Below are positions 33,263 to 42,278 of a stretch of DNA of 61,012 nt, one piece after another (position 1 is the stretch's first letter; each line of letters starts with the position of its first letter). The translations under genes and the position numbers were made by a program. The notes under the pieces were generated by a model. The model was not told the DNA's origin, ran no database searches, and saw nothing but the letters and a program-made list of their open reading frames with translations. The stretch is from positions 1 to 61,012 of the forward strand of contig CAKOJQ010000009.1 in NCBI GenBank assembly GCA_934090795.1, in the 5' to 3' direction. The DNA is from an uncultured Bacilli bacterium (lineage in GTDB: Bacteria > Bacillota_I > Bacilli_A > RF39 > UBA660).

Positions 33263-33871
33263 TTAATTTTTTGTAATTTTTTTAAGTTCTTCATAGTATA
33301 GTGCTTCTGAAACTGAAACATATGGTGCAACATATACTAGGGCAATACCAAATGTTAATGCACAAAGTAAATACCAGCCAAAGAAACTTAACATAAATAC
33401 GAAATAATCCCATTTATAACCATACATCATCTCTTTAGATTTTTTGATGCAAGCACCTGGTTCTTCTTCACCATCTATCATGATAAACATTGCTTGACTA
33501 TATGATATAGCAGCTATAATACCTGGTATAACAAATAATAAAGACCAAAGACCAATAAAAATGTACATTAATAATCCTAATAAGAATATAGGAACAAATT
33601 TAGAATAATGTTTAAATATTTCATCATAATCTACTTGTTCTTTTCTTACATATTTAAGAATAAATACATCTAAACCATATGATAAAGGCATTACTGCAAG
33701 TGAAAGTAAAGTTGAACACATTGTTCCTGCGAATGTATCTTGTAATACTTTTTCTGACATTACATTTACAAAACCTAAAACAATCATAACAATTAACATT
33801 GGTTTTAAAATGGTCCATAGATTTCCTTCAATCATTTTTTTGGCATCATTTTTAATTTTTGCTCTATTCAT
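33263..33871 (-). CDS. DUF975 family integral membrane protein
   Basis: 202 residues with about five membrane helices, e.g. ILKPMLIVMIVLGFVNVM, FVPIFLLGLLMYIFIGLW and FVFMLSFFGWYLLCALTFGI. The family's typical N-terminus (NRAKIKNDAKKMIEGNLW) and the SKEMMYGYKWDYFVF segment near the end are seen. Function unknown in the family. It lies in the plasma membrane and stands directly left of recG. Confidence 0.88.
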   Translation of the reverse strand: MNRAKIKNDAKKMIEGNLWTILKPMLIVMIVLGFVNVMSEKVLQDTFAGTMCSTLLSLAVMPLSYGLDVFILKYVRKEQVDYDEIFKHYSKFVPIFLLGLLMYIFIGLWSLLFVIPGIIAAISYSQAMFIMIDGEEEPGACIKKSKEMMYGYKWDYFVFMLSFFGWYLLCALTFGIALVYVAPYVSVSEALYYEELKKITKN

Positions 33872-33903
33872 TTATCTCAACTCCTTCTACTATAAATATA
33901 TCA

Positions 33904-35892
33904 TTAATTTAGATTTTTTACACCACTTATTATGTTTTTTTGAATAGGATATTTATCTATTTCGTTAATATGTTTGTTTAAAAAATTTAAAGAGTCTTCA
34001 CTACATTTTTTTAATATTTTAAAATCCTTATTTAGATTAACTATTTTAAAGACCATATCTCCACTTTGCTTTACACCAAATAAATCACCGGCTCCTCTTA
34101 ATTCGAAGTCTTTTTCAGAAATGTAGAAGCCATCTTCACTTTCTTCTAATATTTTTAATCTTGGCGTGTCATAGTCGCTTATTAAAATACATTTTGATTC
34201 TATATCATTTCTACCTATACGTCCTCTTAACTGATGAAGGGTTGCCAAGCCGAATCTTTCGGCATTAAATATAACAATCATCGTAGCGTTACTAACATCT
34301 ACTCCTATTTCAATGATGGTTGTTGATATTAAGATCTTAGTTTTATTTGATTTAAAATCATTCATTATATTTTCTTTTTCTTCATTTTTTAATTTACCAT
34401 GAAGAACACCTATAGGTACTTTACCATTAAGGGCTACATTTATTTTTTCATATAAATAATTAACACTTGCTAGTTTGGTATTTTCTTCTTCATTTTCGAT
34501 TAGGGGACTAACTACATAGATTTGATGTCCTTTTTTAATTTCATCTAACATTTCATATAGAACTTCTTTAATTTCTGATGTTTTATATAATTTAGTAATT
34601 TTAGGTTTCCTATTTAATGGTTTGGTTTTAATTTCAGTTATGTCCATATCTTTAAAAATAGTTAAGGCTAAAGTTCTTGGAATTGGAGTTGCACTCATAT
34701 AAAGTACGTCAACATTTTCTCCTTTGTTTTGAAGGTTCTTTCTTTGATTTACACCGAAGCGATGTTGTTCGTCGGTTACAACTAGTCCAATATTTTTAAA
34801 TACGACATCATCATTTAAGACTGAATGAGTTGATAATAAAATATCTATTTGACCGTTTTTTAGATTTTCAATTATTTTATCACGATCTTTTTTAGTTGTT
34901 GAGCCAGTTAGTATTTCAATATTTAAGTCTGTTAAGATTTTTTTGATATTTTCATAGTGTTGTTTTATTAATATTTCAGTTGGTGCCATTAGGACGCCTT
35001 GATAACCAGATAAATAATTCATGTAGAGGGCTAGGAAAGATATAATTGTTTTACCACTTCCAACATCACCTAGAATTAATCTATTCATATGTTTTGGTGA
35101 GTTAAAATCATTTTTAATATCTTCTACGGCTTTTACTTGTGAATCAGTTAATTTAAATGGTAAACTTGATATTAAATTATCTAATTTTGAGGTATCAAAT
35201 GTTTTTATATATGATGTTGTTGTTTTATCTTTTAAATATTTTAAATAATTTATTTTTAAAGTATATTCAAATAATTCTTCATATTTAAGACATATTTCAG
35301 CTTGTTTTAAATTATTAGTACTGGTTGGATTATGGATTTCTTTTATAGCGGTTAATTTATCTAATAATGAATATTCTTTAATGTATTCTTCAGGTATTAG
35401 ACTGGGAACATAGATATTTTTTTCTAATAAATTATTAATTATTTTATGAATATTTACTTGTTTTAGTCCTTGAGTTGTGTGATAAATTGGTTCTATTTCA
35501 TCTTTAATTATTGGGGTTAATTTTATATCACTGGCTGTAAATGTGTTGGTCTTGACGTTATATTTTCCTATTACAGAAATATATTTATTTAATAACAGAT
35601 GTTGTTTAATGAAGGGGCGATTAAAGATGGTAACGTTTATTAGTTTAGTACCAGTATTTAATCTAAAACTTATTTTATTTAAATTTCTTTTAATATAGTA
35701 TATTTTGGCATCGGATGCGACATATCCATTTATTAAAACTTCAGTGTTTTCTTCATAGTTATCTAGGGTGACTGGGTGATATAATTTATACTTATAGGGA
35801 TAGTATGTGATTAAATCTTGGATGGTAAAGATGTTTAAATTTTGAAATAATTTTAAGGTTTTGGGACCAATTCCTTTAATATCTTCTAGCAT
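33904..35892 (-). CDS. recG: ATP-dependent DNA helicase RecG
   Basis: 662 residues, usual length. An N-terminal wedge/OB domain (GIGPKTLKLFQNLNIFTI, then an OB-fold around 60-130) precedes the helicase: QVKAVEDIKNDF, Walker A LGDVGSGKTII, DEQHRFG motif II, SATPIPRTLA motif III, TTIIEIGVDVSNAT and HQLRGRIGRN motif VI, and a C-terminal FELRGAGDLFGVKQSG. RecG reverses stalled forks and processes branched DNA. Ribosome site AAAGGAG. The next element upstream is the small RNA unit at 35.94-36.07 kb. Confidence 0.97.
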   Translation of the reverse strand: MLEDIKGIGPKTLKLFQNLNIFTIQDLITYYPYKYKLYHPVTLDNYEENTEVLINGYVASDAKIYYIKRNLNKISFRLNTGTKLINVTIFNRPFIKQHLLLNKYISVIGKYNVKTNTFTASDIKLTPIIKDEIEPIYHTTQGLKQVNIHKIINNLLEKNIYVPSLIPEEYIKEYSLLDKLTAIKEIHNPTSTNNLKQAEICLKYEELFEYTLKINYLKYLKDKTTTSYIKTFDTSKLDNLISSLPFKLTDSQVKAVEDIKNDFNSPKHMNRLILGDVGSGKTIISFLALYMNYLSGYQGVLMAPTEILIKQHYENIKKILTDLNIEILTGSTTKKDRDKIIENLKNGQIDILLSTHSVLNDDVVFKNIGLVVTDEQHRFGVNQRKNLQNKGENVDVLYMSATPIPRTLALTIFKDMDITEIKTKPLNRKPKITKLYKTSEIKEVLYEMLDEIKKGHQIYVVSPLIENEEENTKLASVNYLYEKINVALNGKVPIGVLHGKLKNEEKENIMNDFKSNKTKILISTTIIEIGVDVSNATMIVIFNAERFGLATLHQLRGRIGRNDIESKCILISDYDTPRLKILEESEDGFYISEKDFELRGAGDLFGVKQSGDMVFKIVNLNKDFKILKKCSEDSLNFLNKHINEIDKYPIQKNIISGVKNLN

Positions 35893-35936
35893 ATTTATCT
35901 CCTTTAAAAAATATTTTAAATTTTAACAAAAAATTG

Positions 35937-35965
35937 TTGACTTTTAAGTCTTTTTCCTTTAGTAT
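35937..35965 (+). promoter_or_regulatory. Promoter of a second putative small RNA
   Basis: TTGACT (35937-35942), 17-base spacer, TAGTAT (35960-35965, continuing AA). It points right into a stretch that contains only hairpins and a terminator; the flanking genes are both on the minus strand. Confidence 0.72.
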
Positions 35966-35971
35966 AACAAG

Positions 35972-36068
35972 TACCAATTCACTTAAAGGCGAATTGGTGC
36001 TAGTATCACACTAGCCAACCCCTTTTTATTCTTTGAGGCTAACCCAGGGGGATAGCCTCTATTTTTTT
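35972..36068 (+). ncRNA. Putative small RNA between nifJ and recG
   Basis: About 97 bases. Hairpin 1 is ACCAATTC (35973-35980) / GAATTGGT (35991-35998), hairpin 2 GCTAGT (35999-36004) / ACTAGC (36010-36015). A linker CAACCCCTTTTT follows, then terminator stem GAGGCTA (36035-36041) / TAGCCTC (36053-36059) with TATTTTTTTATTT after it. The terminator loop carries AGGGGGA, able to pair with the linker CCCC as a pseudoknot. The U run is only on the plus-strand side, so the unit is read rightwards, antisense to nothing but the last codons of nifJ. It has the same order as the RNA at 33.2 kb (two hairpins, C-rich linker, terminator). No known family recognised. Confidence 0.6.
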
Positions 36069-39000
36069 ATTTATTAGAAATTTCTTTGTAATAGTTGTAT
36101 CTTTGGACCGCTATTTCTTTATTTATAGCAAGCAATTTGTTTGCTTTTTGTATGTCTTTTATTTTTAATGCGTTGTATCTAACTTCATTAGATAGGAATT
36201 CATCATATTTATCAAAGTTTGGTTCTTTAGAGTCTAGGTATAGTTTATTATCTTTATATCTCATTAATAAGACATAACCTGAATCGACTGCTAGTGCTTC
36301 TTCTTTGATTGAATTACTCATTCCTCCTTTAATACCTTGTTCAATACATGGACAATATGCAATTATAATTGATGGGCCATCGTGTTCTTCGGCTTCTTTA
36401 ATTGTTTTAATTGCTTGCATGAAGTTACCACCTAAACTAATGCTTCCAACATATATATTTGGATATGACATGGCAATTTTAAATAAATCTTTTTTAGATG
36501 TTTTCTTACCACCACTTGCAAATTCGCAAACTTGTCCTAAATGACTTGATTTACTTGACTGACCACCAGTATTTGAATATACTTCAGTATCTAGTACAAG
36601 AATTCTTACTTTCTCATTTGATGATGCTACATGATCTAATCCACCAAAACCGATATCGTAAGCCCAACCATCACCACCGATAGTCCATACACTTTTAGGT
36701 GTTACAAAACTTAATAAATCTTCTTTAATGTATTTTTTGAATTTAGGTAATTCGGATTTTATTTTATCATAATCGTTAGATTCTAGTAGTTCTAATAGAT
36801 ATTTTGTATCTTCATTATTAATTCTAACTAATTCTTTTTTTATACGATTTTGTAAGTTGTTAAAACTATTTAGAATACCAAAACCATATTCAGCAGCATC
36901 TTCAAATAAACTATTACTCCATGATACAGAATAAGGGGTATTAGGGCATGAGGCTCCATAGATACTTGAACAACCTGTTGCGTTGGCAATAACTAATTTT
37001 TCGCCAATAATTTGAGTTAATAATTTGATATATGGTGTTTCGCCACAACCAGCGCATGCTCCAGAAAACTCAAATAATGGTTTTCTTAATTCAATATTTT
37101 TAATGGTTGTTAATGGGTATTTAGGATTTTCATAATTATTAAATAGTTCGTTAGCTTCTTTTTGTTTTTCTTCATCGAATTTACCGAAGGACAAAGCATC
37201 TTTTGGACATGTTTTAATACATAATCCACAACCAGTACAGTCAGCTTCACTTATACTAATAATAAATTCTCCATTAGGTAATTCAAATGGTCTTATTACG
37301 GCATGAGGACAAACCAAAGCACACATTCCACATTTAATACATTTTTCTTTATTCCAAACAGGAATATCCTCACTAATTTTACGTTTTTCAAATTTGGTTG
37401 TTCCACCTGGGAAAGCACCATCTTTATAATCAAGAAGATCTTTAACAGTCAATTCGTTACCGCGTCTTGAATTAATCATTTCAAAAATATTGTTACTTGA
37501 ATTAATACTTATACTTTCATCATTAGTAATCTTGATATTAAATAGATTATTTGGAGTTTCTTTTATAACTTTGATATTACTTTCAACAATAGATTCTCCT
37601 TTAGCTCTAAATCTTTCTTTAACGTTTTCAATTAAGATATTTTGATAATTTGGAATATTTAATAAATTTAAAATAGAGGTTTCGATTATTAAACTTATTT
37701 TACCTTTAATTCCATTTTCTTCGGCTAATTTACTAGCGTTTATTATATATGTTTTGATATTATTTGCATTTAGATATTCTTTAATGTTTGTTGGCAGGAA
37801 TTTATTTAGTTCTTCTTCGGTTTTTGAGGTATTTATTATTAAATTACCGCCTGGTTTTAAACCGGTTATCATGTCAAATTTATGGAAATATTCGTCTTTG
37901 GTTACTACTAATAATTCAGGATGATTTGTATAGTATGGGGCATTTATTGGGTTGTTAGATAATCTTAAATGGGAAACTGTTACGCCACCACTTTTTTTAG
38001 AGTCATATTCGAAATATCCTTGAACATAAGCAGATTTACCTAAGATTTTTAACATATCTTTTGATGCACTTACGGATCCATCTGAACCATAACCAAAGAT
38101 TTTAAATTCTCTAAAATTATCTTCTTCAATATATTTATAGTGAGTTAGGCTTGTATTTGTTACATCATCTATAACACCGACTGAGAAATCATCTTTAGGA
38201 TTATTTAATAAATTCATGTATACATCGTAAATGTCATTTGGAGTGGTATTCTTACTTGATAGTCCATAGATTCCACCATAAATTTTGATATTGGTATTTT
38301 TAAGAGATGATATTACATCTAAATATAAGGGGGTACCACTAGCACCGTGTTCTTTAGTTCGATCTAATACTCCAATTCTTTTAGTTGTTTTTGGTAAGAC
38401 GTTAAGTAGATATTCTTTACTAAATGGACGATATAGATGGACTTCGATTAAACCAAATAAGGGATTATTTTTTACAACTGATTTAATAGTATCACATACT
38501 GATCCCATAGCGATAAGGACTACTTTAGCGTTTGTTCCACCATAGTAATTAAATGGTTTATAGTCTGTTCCTATTTCTTTGTTTAGTTTTTGCATATAAT
38601 CGTTTACGATATCAGGAACTTTGGCGTAATCTTTATTTCTTGTTAGGACTGATTGAAAATAGATATCTTCATTTTGTGCTGTTCCTTTAGTGATGCTTTT
38701 ATTTGAGTTTAAAGCACGATTTCTAAATTCAGTGATTTTATCATAATTTACTAGTTTTTTGATTACGTCATCACTTATTTCATTTATAACATTATATTCA
38801 TGACTGGTTCTAAAGCCATCAAAGAAGTGTAAAAATGGTAAGCTACTTTCAATGGCTGATAAATGGGAAATTAAGGCTAAATTATGAGCATCTTGAACAC
38901 TTGTGCTTGCTAAAAAGCAAAAGCCAGTTTGTCTTACTCCGTAAATATCTTGATGATCACCAAAAATACTTAAAGCATGGGTTGCTAAGCTACGAGCTGC

Positions 39001-39321
39001 AACATGAATTACAGCGGGCAAACATTCTCCAGCCAGTTTATACATATTAGGAATCATTAAAAGTAATCCTTGACTTGCAGTAAAGGTTGTACCTAAGTTT
39101 CCAGCATTTAAAGCGCCATGAAGGGCACCAGCAGCACCTGCTTCACTTTGCATTTCATAAACATTTACATTATCATTAAAAATATTTTTAATGTCTTTAT
39201 TATTCATATTATCTATGTTACTTGCCATAGGACTAGATGGGGTTATTGGATATATAAAACTTATATCACTTAATTTATAGGCCATCATAGAACAGGCAGT
39301 ATTTCCATCAACAACTTTCAT
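36067..39321 (-). CDS. nifJ: Pyruvate:ferredoxin (flavodoxin) oxidoreductase
   Basis: 1084 residues, a single-chain homodimeric type, somewhat shorter than the usual 1170-1190. Domain I starts VVDGNTACSMMAYKLSDISF and includes FIYPITPSSPMA. Two 4Fe-4S motifs lie near 680-745 (CIKCGMCALVCPHAVI and CTGCGLCIKTCPKDAL). A C-terminal thiamine diphosphate domain follows: CAGCGETPYIKLLTQI, GDGWAYDIGFGGLDHV, LVLDTEVYSNTGGQSSKSS. It oxidises pyruvate to acetyl-CoA with ferredoxin, so the host is anaerobic and ferments pyruvate in the cytoplasm. Monocistronic, ribosome site GGAG. Confidence 0.97.
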   Translation of the reverse strand: MKVVDGNTACSMMAYKLSDISFIYPITPSSPMASNIDNMNNKDIKNIFNDNVNVYEMQSEAGAAGALHGALNAGNLGTTFTASQGLLLMIPNMYKLAGECLPAVIHVAARSLATHALSIFGDHQDIYGVRQTGFCFLASTSVQDAHNLALISHLSAIESSLPFLHFFDGFRTSHEYNVINEISDDVIKKLVNYDKITEFRNRALNSNKSITKGTAQNEDIYFQSVLTRNKDYAKVPDIVNDYMQKLNKEIGTDYKPFNYYGGTNAKVVLIAMGSVCDTIKSVVKNNPLFGLIEVHLYRPFSKEYLLNVLPKTTKRIGVLDRTKEHGASGTPLYLDVISSLKNTNIKIYGGIYGLSSKNTTPNDIYDVYMNLLNNPKDDFSVGVIDDVTNTSLTHYKYIEEDNFREFKIFGYGSDGSVSASKDMLKILGKSAYVQGYFEYDSKKSGGVTVSHLRLSNNPINAPYYTNHPELLVVTKDEYFHKFDMITGLKPGGNLIINTSKTEEELNKFLPTNIKEYLNANNIKTYIINASKLAEENGIKGKISLIIETSILNLLNIPNYQNILIENVKERFRAKGESIVESNIKVIKETPNNLFNIKITNDESISINSSNNIFEMINSRRGNELTVKDLLDYKDGAFPGGTTKFEKRKISEDIPVWNKEKCIKCGMCALVCPHAVIRPFELPNGEFIISISEADCTGCGLCIKTCPKDALSFGKFDEEKQKEANELFNNYENPKYPLTTIKNIELRKPLFEFSGACAGCGETPYIKLLTQIIGEKLVIANATGCSSIYGASCPNTPYSVSWSNSLFEDAAEYGFGILNSFNNLQNRIKKELVRINNEDTKYLLELLESNDYDKIKSELPKFKKYIKEDLLSFVTPKSVWTIGGDGWAYDIGFGGLDHVASSNEKVRILVLDTEVYSNTGGQSSKSSHLGQVCEFASGGKKTSKKDLFKIAMSYPNIYVGSISLGGNFMQAIKTIKEAEEHDGPSIIIAYCPCIEQGIKGGMSNSIKEEALAVDSGYVLLMRYKDNKLYLDSKEPNFDKYDEFLSNEVRYNALKIKDIQKANKLLAINKEIAVQRYNYYKEISNK

Positions 39322-39369
39322 ATTTTATCTCCAATCTATCTTTAGTTAATTATATCATAACTTTTTTAA

Positions 39370-39399
39370 GAAAAAGAAAAAACTCTTAGAAATCTAAGA
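39370..39399 (-). terminator. Terminator at the end of the 190-residue hypothetical gene
   Basis: Stem TCTTAGA (39384-39390) / TCTAAGA (39393-39399), overlapping the stop at 39394, followed on the minus strand by TTTTTTCTTTTTCTT. Confidence 0.8.
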
Positions 39400-39966
39400 A
39401 TTTATGTAACTTGTTGAAGTATAAACATAATCATTATTTACTTTTGCAAAAGTGAATTTATATTTACCACCATAACCTATAAAAGAATTTTTAGATATTT
39501 TTTCATTTAATTTTTCTATTTTATCAGAGGATACCACTAAATTTTGATACGATTTACCATAATTTGTACCATCAGTTATTAAAACATAACTATACATAAT
39601 TACTTCATCTGTTGTAGATGACCATTTATAATCTTGTGTATAAGTTAATAGATTTGAACATTCAATATTATTTTCATTACTAATAAGACCAATATATAAG
39701 TTTTGATTAAATTGTTCTGGTAAAAATTCATTATTACAACTATTTTTGGGAATAAGCTCTTTTAATTTAGTTTTTAACTCTTCAGTTATTTCGATAGGCT
39801 CATTTACAATACTTATTTGGACATTTTGATTTGGCAAGGTAGTAACAATTTTTTCTTGAGATAAATAAGCACTTGATTTAAATATTAAAAAACTACCAGT
39901 AATTAGTAAAAGTGTTGCGATTAAAATAACTGATATATAAGTTATTTTTTTATTATCCTCTAACAT
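39394..39966 (-). CDS. Membrane-anchored hypothetical protein
   Basis: 190 residues. One N-terminal membrane helix (ITYISVILIATLLLITGSFL) with the bulk predicted outside (two Cys, in NSCNNE and NIECSN, could form a disulfide). Not recognised. Good ribosome site (AAAGGAG). It ends the minus-strand series that starts at spoIID, so a role at the forespore or cell envelope is possible, but this is only positional. Confidence 0.6.
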   Translation of the reverse strand: MLEDNKKITYISVILIATLLLITGSFLIFKSSAYLSQEKIVTTLPNQNVQISIVNEPIEITEELKTKLKELIPKNSCNNEFLPEQFNQNLYIGLISNENNIECSNLLTYTQDYKWSSTTDEVIMYSYVLITDGTNYGKSYQNLVVSSDKIEKLNEKISKNSFIGYGGKYKFTFAKVNNDYVYTSTSYINS

Positions 39967-39991
39967 AATTGGTACTCCTTTGTTATTATAA

Positions 39992-40522
39992 TTATAAAAT
40001 AAACATTATTAAAAGTAAACATAAGACTTTGTCGAAAATTGTCCTATAAGAATTTTCGTATTCTAAAATTTTACAATTGTTTTTCTTTAATATTTGAGAT
40101 TTTAGGTTTTGATAATCTTCATTATAACCTACTAATATATAATCTTTATTTAATAATTTATCTACTTTTTTATCTTGATAATATAGTTTTCCACCACTTG
40201 TTAAGAGATGATTGTTATCAAAATAAGTATATGGATGAATTATTTCAACTGTTAAATTAGATATGTTTTTAAATAAATTTTTGATTAAATATATTTCACT
40301 TGGAGAACTTTTTTCAAATAATAGAATATTTATTTTTACTTTAAATAATGAATTTAAAATTTTGTATTTATTAATTATGTCATACATTATTTTATTTAAT
40401 TTAAGAAAATCATATATTTTATTATTGATAATTATGTTACATGGTATTTCTTCTTTAGAAAGTATATTTGTTTTATGATTAAAAATTAGAATATAGTTAT
40501 CGGTTAATTCGAGTGTATACAT
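39992..40522 (-). CDS. Hypothetical protein after spoIIQ, weakly MreB-like, tail-anchored
   Basis: 176 residues. Its first base overlaps the SpoIIQ-like stop (TAATG), so it is co-translated. The N-terminus (YTLELTDNYILIFNHKTNIL) and the stretch FKVKINILLFEKSSPSEIYL with IKNLF after it faintly resemble the first subdomain of MreB/Mbl, whose gene often lies next to spoIIQ-spoIIID in Bacilli. The phosphate loops are not conserved. A C-terminal hydrophobic tail (FDKVLCLLLIMFIL) could anchor it. I do not claim function; it may be an eroded actin-like protein or an unrelated sporulation protein. Confidence 0.5.
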   Translation of the reverse strand: MYTLELTDNYILIFNHKTNILSKEEIPCNIIINNKIYDFLKLNKIMYDIINKYKILNSLFKVKINILLFEKSSPSEIYLIKNLFKNISNLTVEIIHPYTYFDNNHLLTSGGKLYYQDKKVDKLLNKDYILVGYNEDYQNLKSQILKKNNCKILEYENSYRTIFDKVLCLLLIMFIL

Positions 40523-41163
40523 TATTCTAATTCATTTATTTCTTTGTCATAGATTTTTGATGGGTTAATATTGTTACCATTAAAATTTACTTCAAATAAC
40601 ATCATTGAACTAGCAGATGCATCTACTTTATTTGTTCCACTTTTACCGATGATATCGCCTTGATTAACAGCTTGGCCAACGATTACATCAACGTTATTTA
40701 GGCTTTCATAAGTTGTAGTTAAGTTATTGGTGTGTCTTATTGTAATAATATTTCCTAGGATATCGTCAGTTGTTACTGATTCAATTGTTCCATCTAAAAC
40801 GGCAAGTACATCAAATACGTTATCACTTCCATACATAATACCTGTATTTGGCATATAGGTGTTTTCATATAATATTAAGGAATTTTCTTGAGTTATATTA
40901 TCTGAATCTTTATCATAGAAGTTTTTTATTATTTTAACTGTTTCATCTTGATATGGCATAATTATTTTTTTATTTTTAGTAGTACTAATAACGGGAACGG
41001 CATCATCTATTAAACCACGATATACGTATGATAATGACTCATTTGAATAAATCATTCCTTGTAAGGTTTTACCTACTAAATATAGGCTTGATATTATTGT
41101 AACTATAGATACAACATATACTGAAAAAACTACCCATCCTTTTAATTTGTATTTCTTTTTCAT
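40522..41163 (-). CDS. spoIIQ: SpoIIQ-like LytM/M23-domain sporulation protein
   Basis: 213 residues: an N-terminal membrane helix (GWVVFSVYVVSIVTIISSLY), a linker, then a LytM (M23) domain at about 105-205 (MPNTGIMYGSDNVFDVLAVL, GNIITIRHTNNLTTTYESL, VNQGDIIGKSGTNK, MLLFEVNFNG). The zinc ligands are missing: GIMYGS has no His, and MLLFEV replaces the HFE motif. So it cannot be an active endopeptidase, as with B. subtilis SpoIIQ, which forms the feeding-tube channel with SpoIIIAH across the forespore. It follows spoIID by 45 bases, as part of a sporulation cluster. Confidence 0.82.
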   Translation of the reverse strand: MKKKYKLKGWVVFSVYVVSIVTIISSLYLVGKTLQGMIYSNESLSYVYRGLIDDAVPVISTTKNKKIIMPYQDETVKIIKNFYDKDSDNITQENSLILYENTYMPNTGIMYGSDNVFDVLAVLDGTIESVTTDDILGNIITIRHTNNLTTTYESLNNVDVIVGQAVNQGDIIGKSGTNKVDASASSMMLFEVNFNGNNINPSKIYDKEINELE

Positions 41164-41208
41164 TTTTCCTCCTATTAAAAGTTTGGATAGTTTATTTTAA
41201 ATTATACT

Positions 41209-42075
41209 TTAAATTTCAGATATTTCGGTATTTTCATAATAATGATTTAATATTTCTTTATAAGATGATCCTTCTTTTGCCATTTGATTTGCACCATACT
41301 GACTCATTCCAACACCATGGCCATAACCTATTGTGGTTATAATGTAGTTGTTATCTTTTTTTTCGATGGTAAAATCTGTAGAACGAAGATTTAGTAATTT
41401 ACGAAACTCAATACCTGTATATTTTTTGTTATTTATAGTAATAGATTTAACGTGATTTGTTTCATTTCTTTCAATATTTTGAATATCAATATTTGACACA
41501 TTTAATAGTTTATTAAGGTCTGAAAAAGAAAATGTTTTTTGAAATTTGTAATTTGGAGTATTTTCACTTTCAAGAGATTTAACACTTGTAAAAGTAGTAT
41601 CATTAAAGACAGTTTGAGAGTTTTCAGTATAACCATTACTCATGGAAAAATAGTAGGTTCTAAGTATTTTATTATCTCTTTTTATTACTTCATTATGAGT
41701 GGATTTAACACAGTTATAAATTTTGTTATAATATTTATTATAGTCATCATTCCATTTTTCTTTTAACTTGAAATTAGGACTATATACTTGATCACTTATT
41801 CCTGATGTTAATTCTAGAAAGTTATTTTCTATTTTTGAAGTTGCAAAACTTCTAGCTGCTACTGCTTGGGCTTTTAAGGCTTCTTCATTAAATAAAGCTG
41901 GCATTTCGGATGCAACAACCCCGGTAACATAGTCGTTTAAATCTAGATATAAGTCTAAATCAGTTAAATGAACTATTATTGTTTTTTCGTTATTAGAAAA
42001 TAAAAAAGTAGCTTTATTAAAACTACTTATAAATATTGGTATTAAAAATAAGATTAATAATAATAATTTTTTCAT
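41209..42075 (-). CDS. spoIID: Stage II sporulation protein D (septal peptidoglycan lytic transglycosylase)
   Basis: 288 residues with a signal or anchor helix (LLLLILFLIPIFISSFNKAT). The SpoIID core: LDLNDYVTGVVASEMPALFN with EEALKAQAVAARSFATSKI, then AYFSM-type YYFSMSNGYTE and a C-terminal GYGHGVGMSQYGANQMAKEG. SpoIID cleaves glycan strands at the engulfing septum with SpoIIP and SpoIIM. Ribosome site AAGGAG. It is downstream of ywzB/rpiB and upstream of spoIIQ, in line with Bacilli gene order. Expression should be mother-cell sigma-E dependent; I could not place its promoter with confidence. Confidence 0.95.
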   Translation of the reverse strand: MKKLLLLILFLIPIFISSFNKATFLFSNNEKTIIVHLTDLDLYLDLNDYVTGVVASEMPALFNEEALKAQAVAARSFATSKIENNFLELTSGISDQVYSPNFKLKEKWNDDYNKYYNKIYNCVKSTHNEVIKRDNKILRTYYFSMSNGYTENSQTVFNDTTFTSVKSLESENTPNYKFQKTFSFSDLNKLLNVSNIDIQNIERNETNHVKSITINNKKYTGIEFRKLLNLRSTDFTIEKKDNNYIITTIGYGHGVGMSQYGANQMAKEGSSYKEILNHYYENTEISEI

Positions 42076-42083
42076 AGGTCTCC

Positions 42084-42278
42084 TTAGATAATTCTACTTA
42101 CATTTAAAAACTCTATTATAAAACTTCCTAATAGATATCCCATAATTAAGCTTATGATGATAACAAAAAATCTTGCTTCAATTATGTGATTTTTTTTAAA
42201 AAAATTATTAAAATTAATTCCATTTAAAACAAATACGGATAATAGGACACAAACTATGTATATAATCGTTTTAATCAT
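42084..42278 (-). CDS. ywzB: DUF1146 small membrane protein, YwzB-like
   Basis: 64 residues, two membrane helices around the family motif: FNNFFKKNHIIEARFFVIII matches the FKKNHVMQAR pattern of B. subtilis YwzB. It lies between rpiB and spoIID; in B. subtilis ywzB likewise precedes ywmB-murAA-spoIID. Its start overlaps the rpiB stop by one base. Function unknown. Confidence 0.78.
   Translation of the reverse strand: MIKTIIYIVCVLLSVFVLNGINFNNFFKKNHIIEARFFVIIISLIMGYLLGSFIIEFLNVSRII

Noticed and set aside
36001..36066. GAGGCTA/TAGCCTC hairpin as the nifJ terminator
   Set aside because: On the minus strand it is followed by AAAGAATAAAAAGG, not a T run; the T run is on the plus-strand side, so it terminates a rightward RNA instead.
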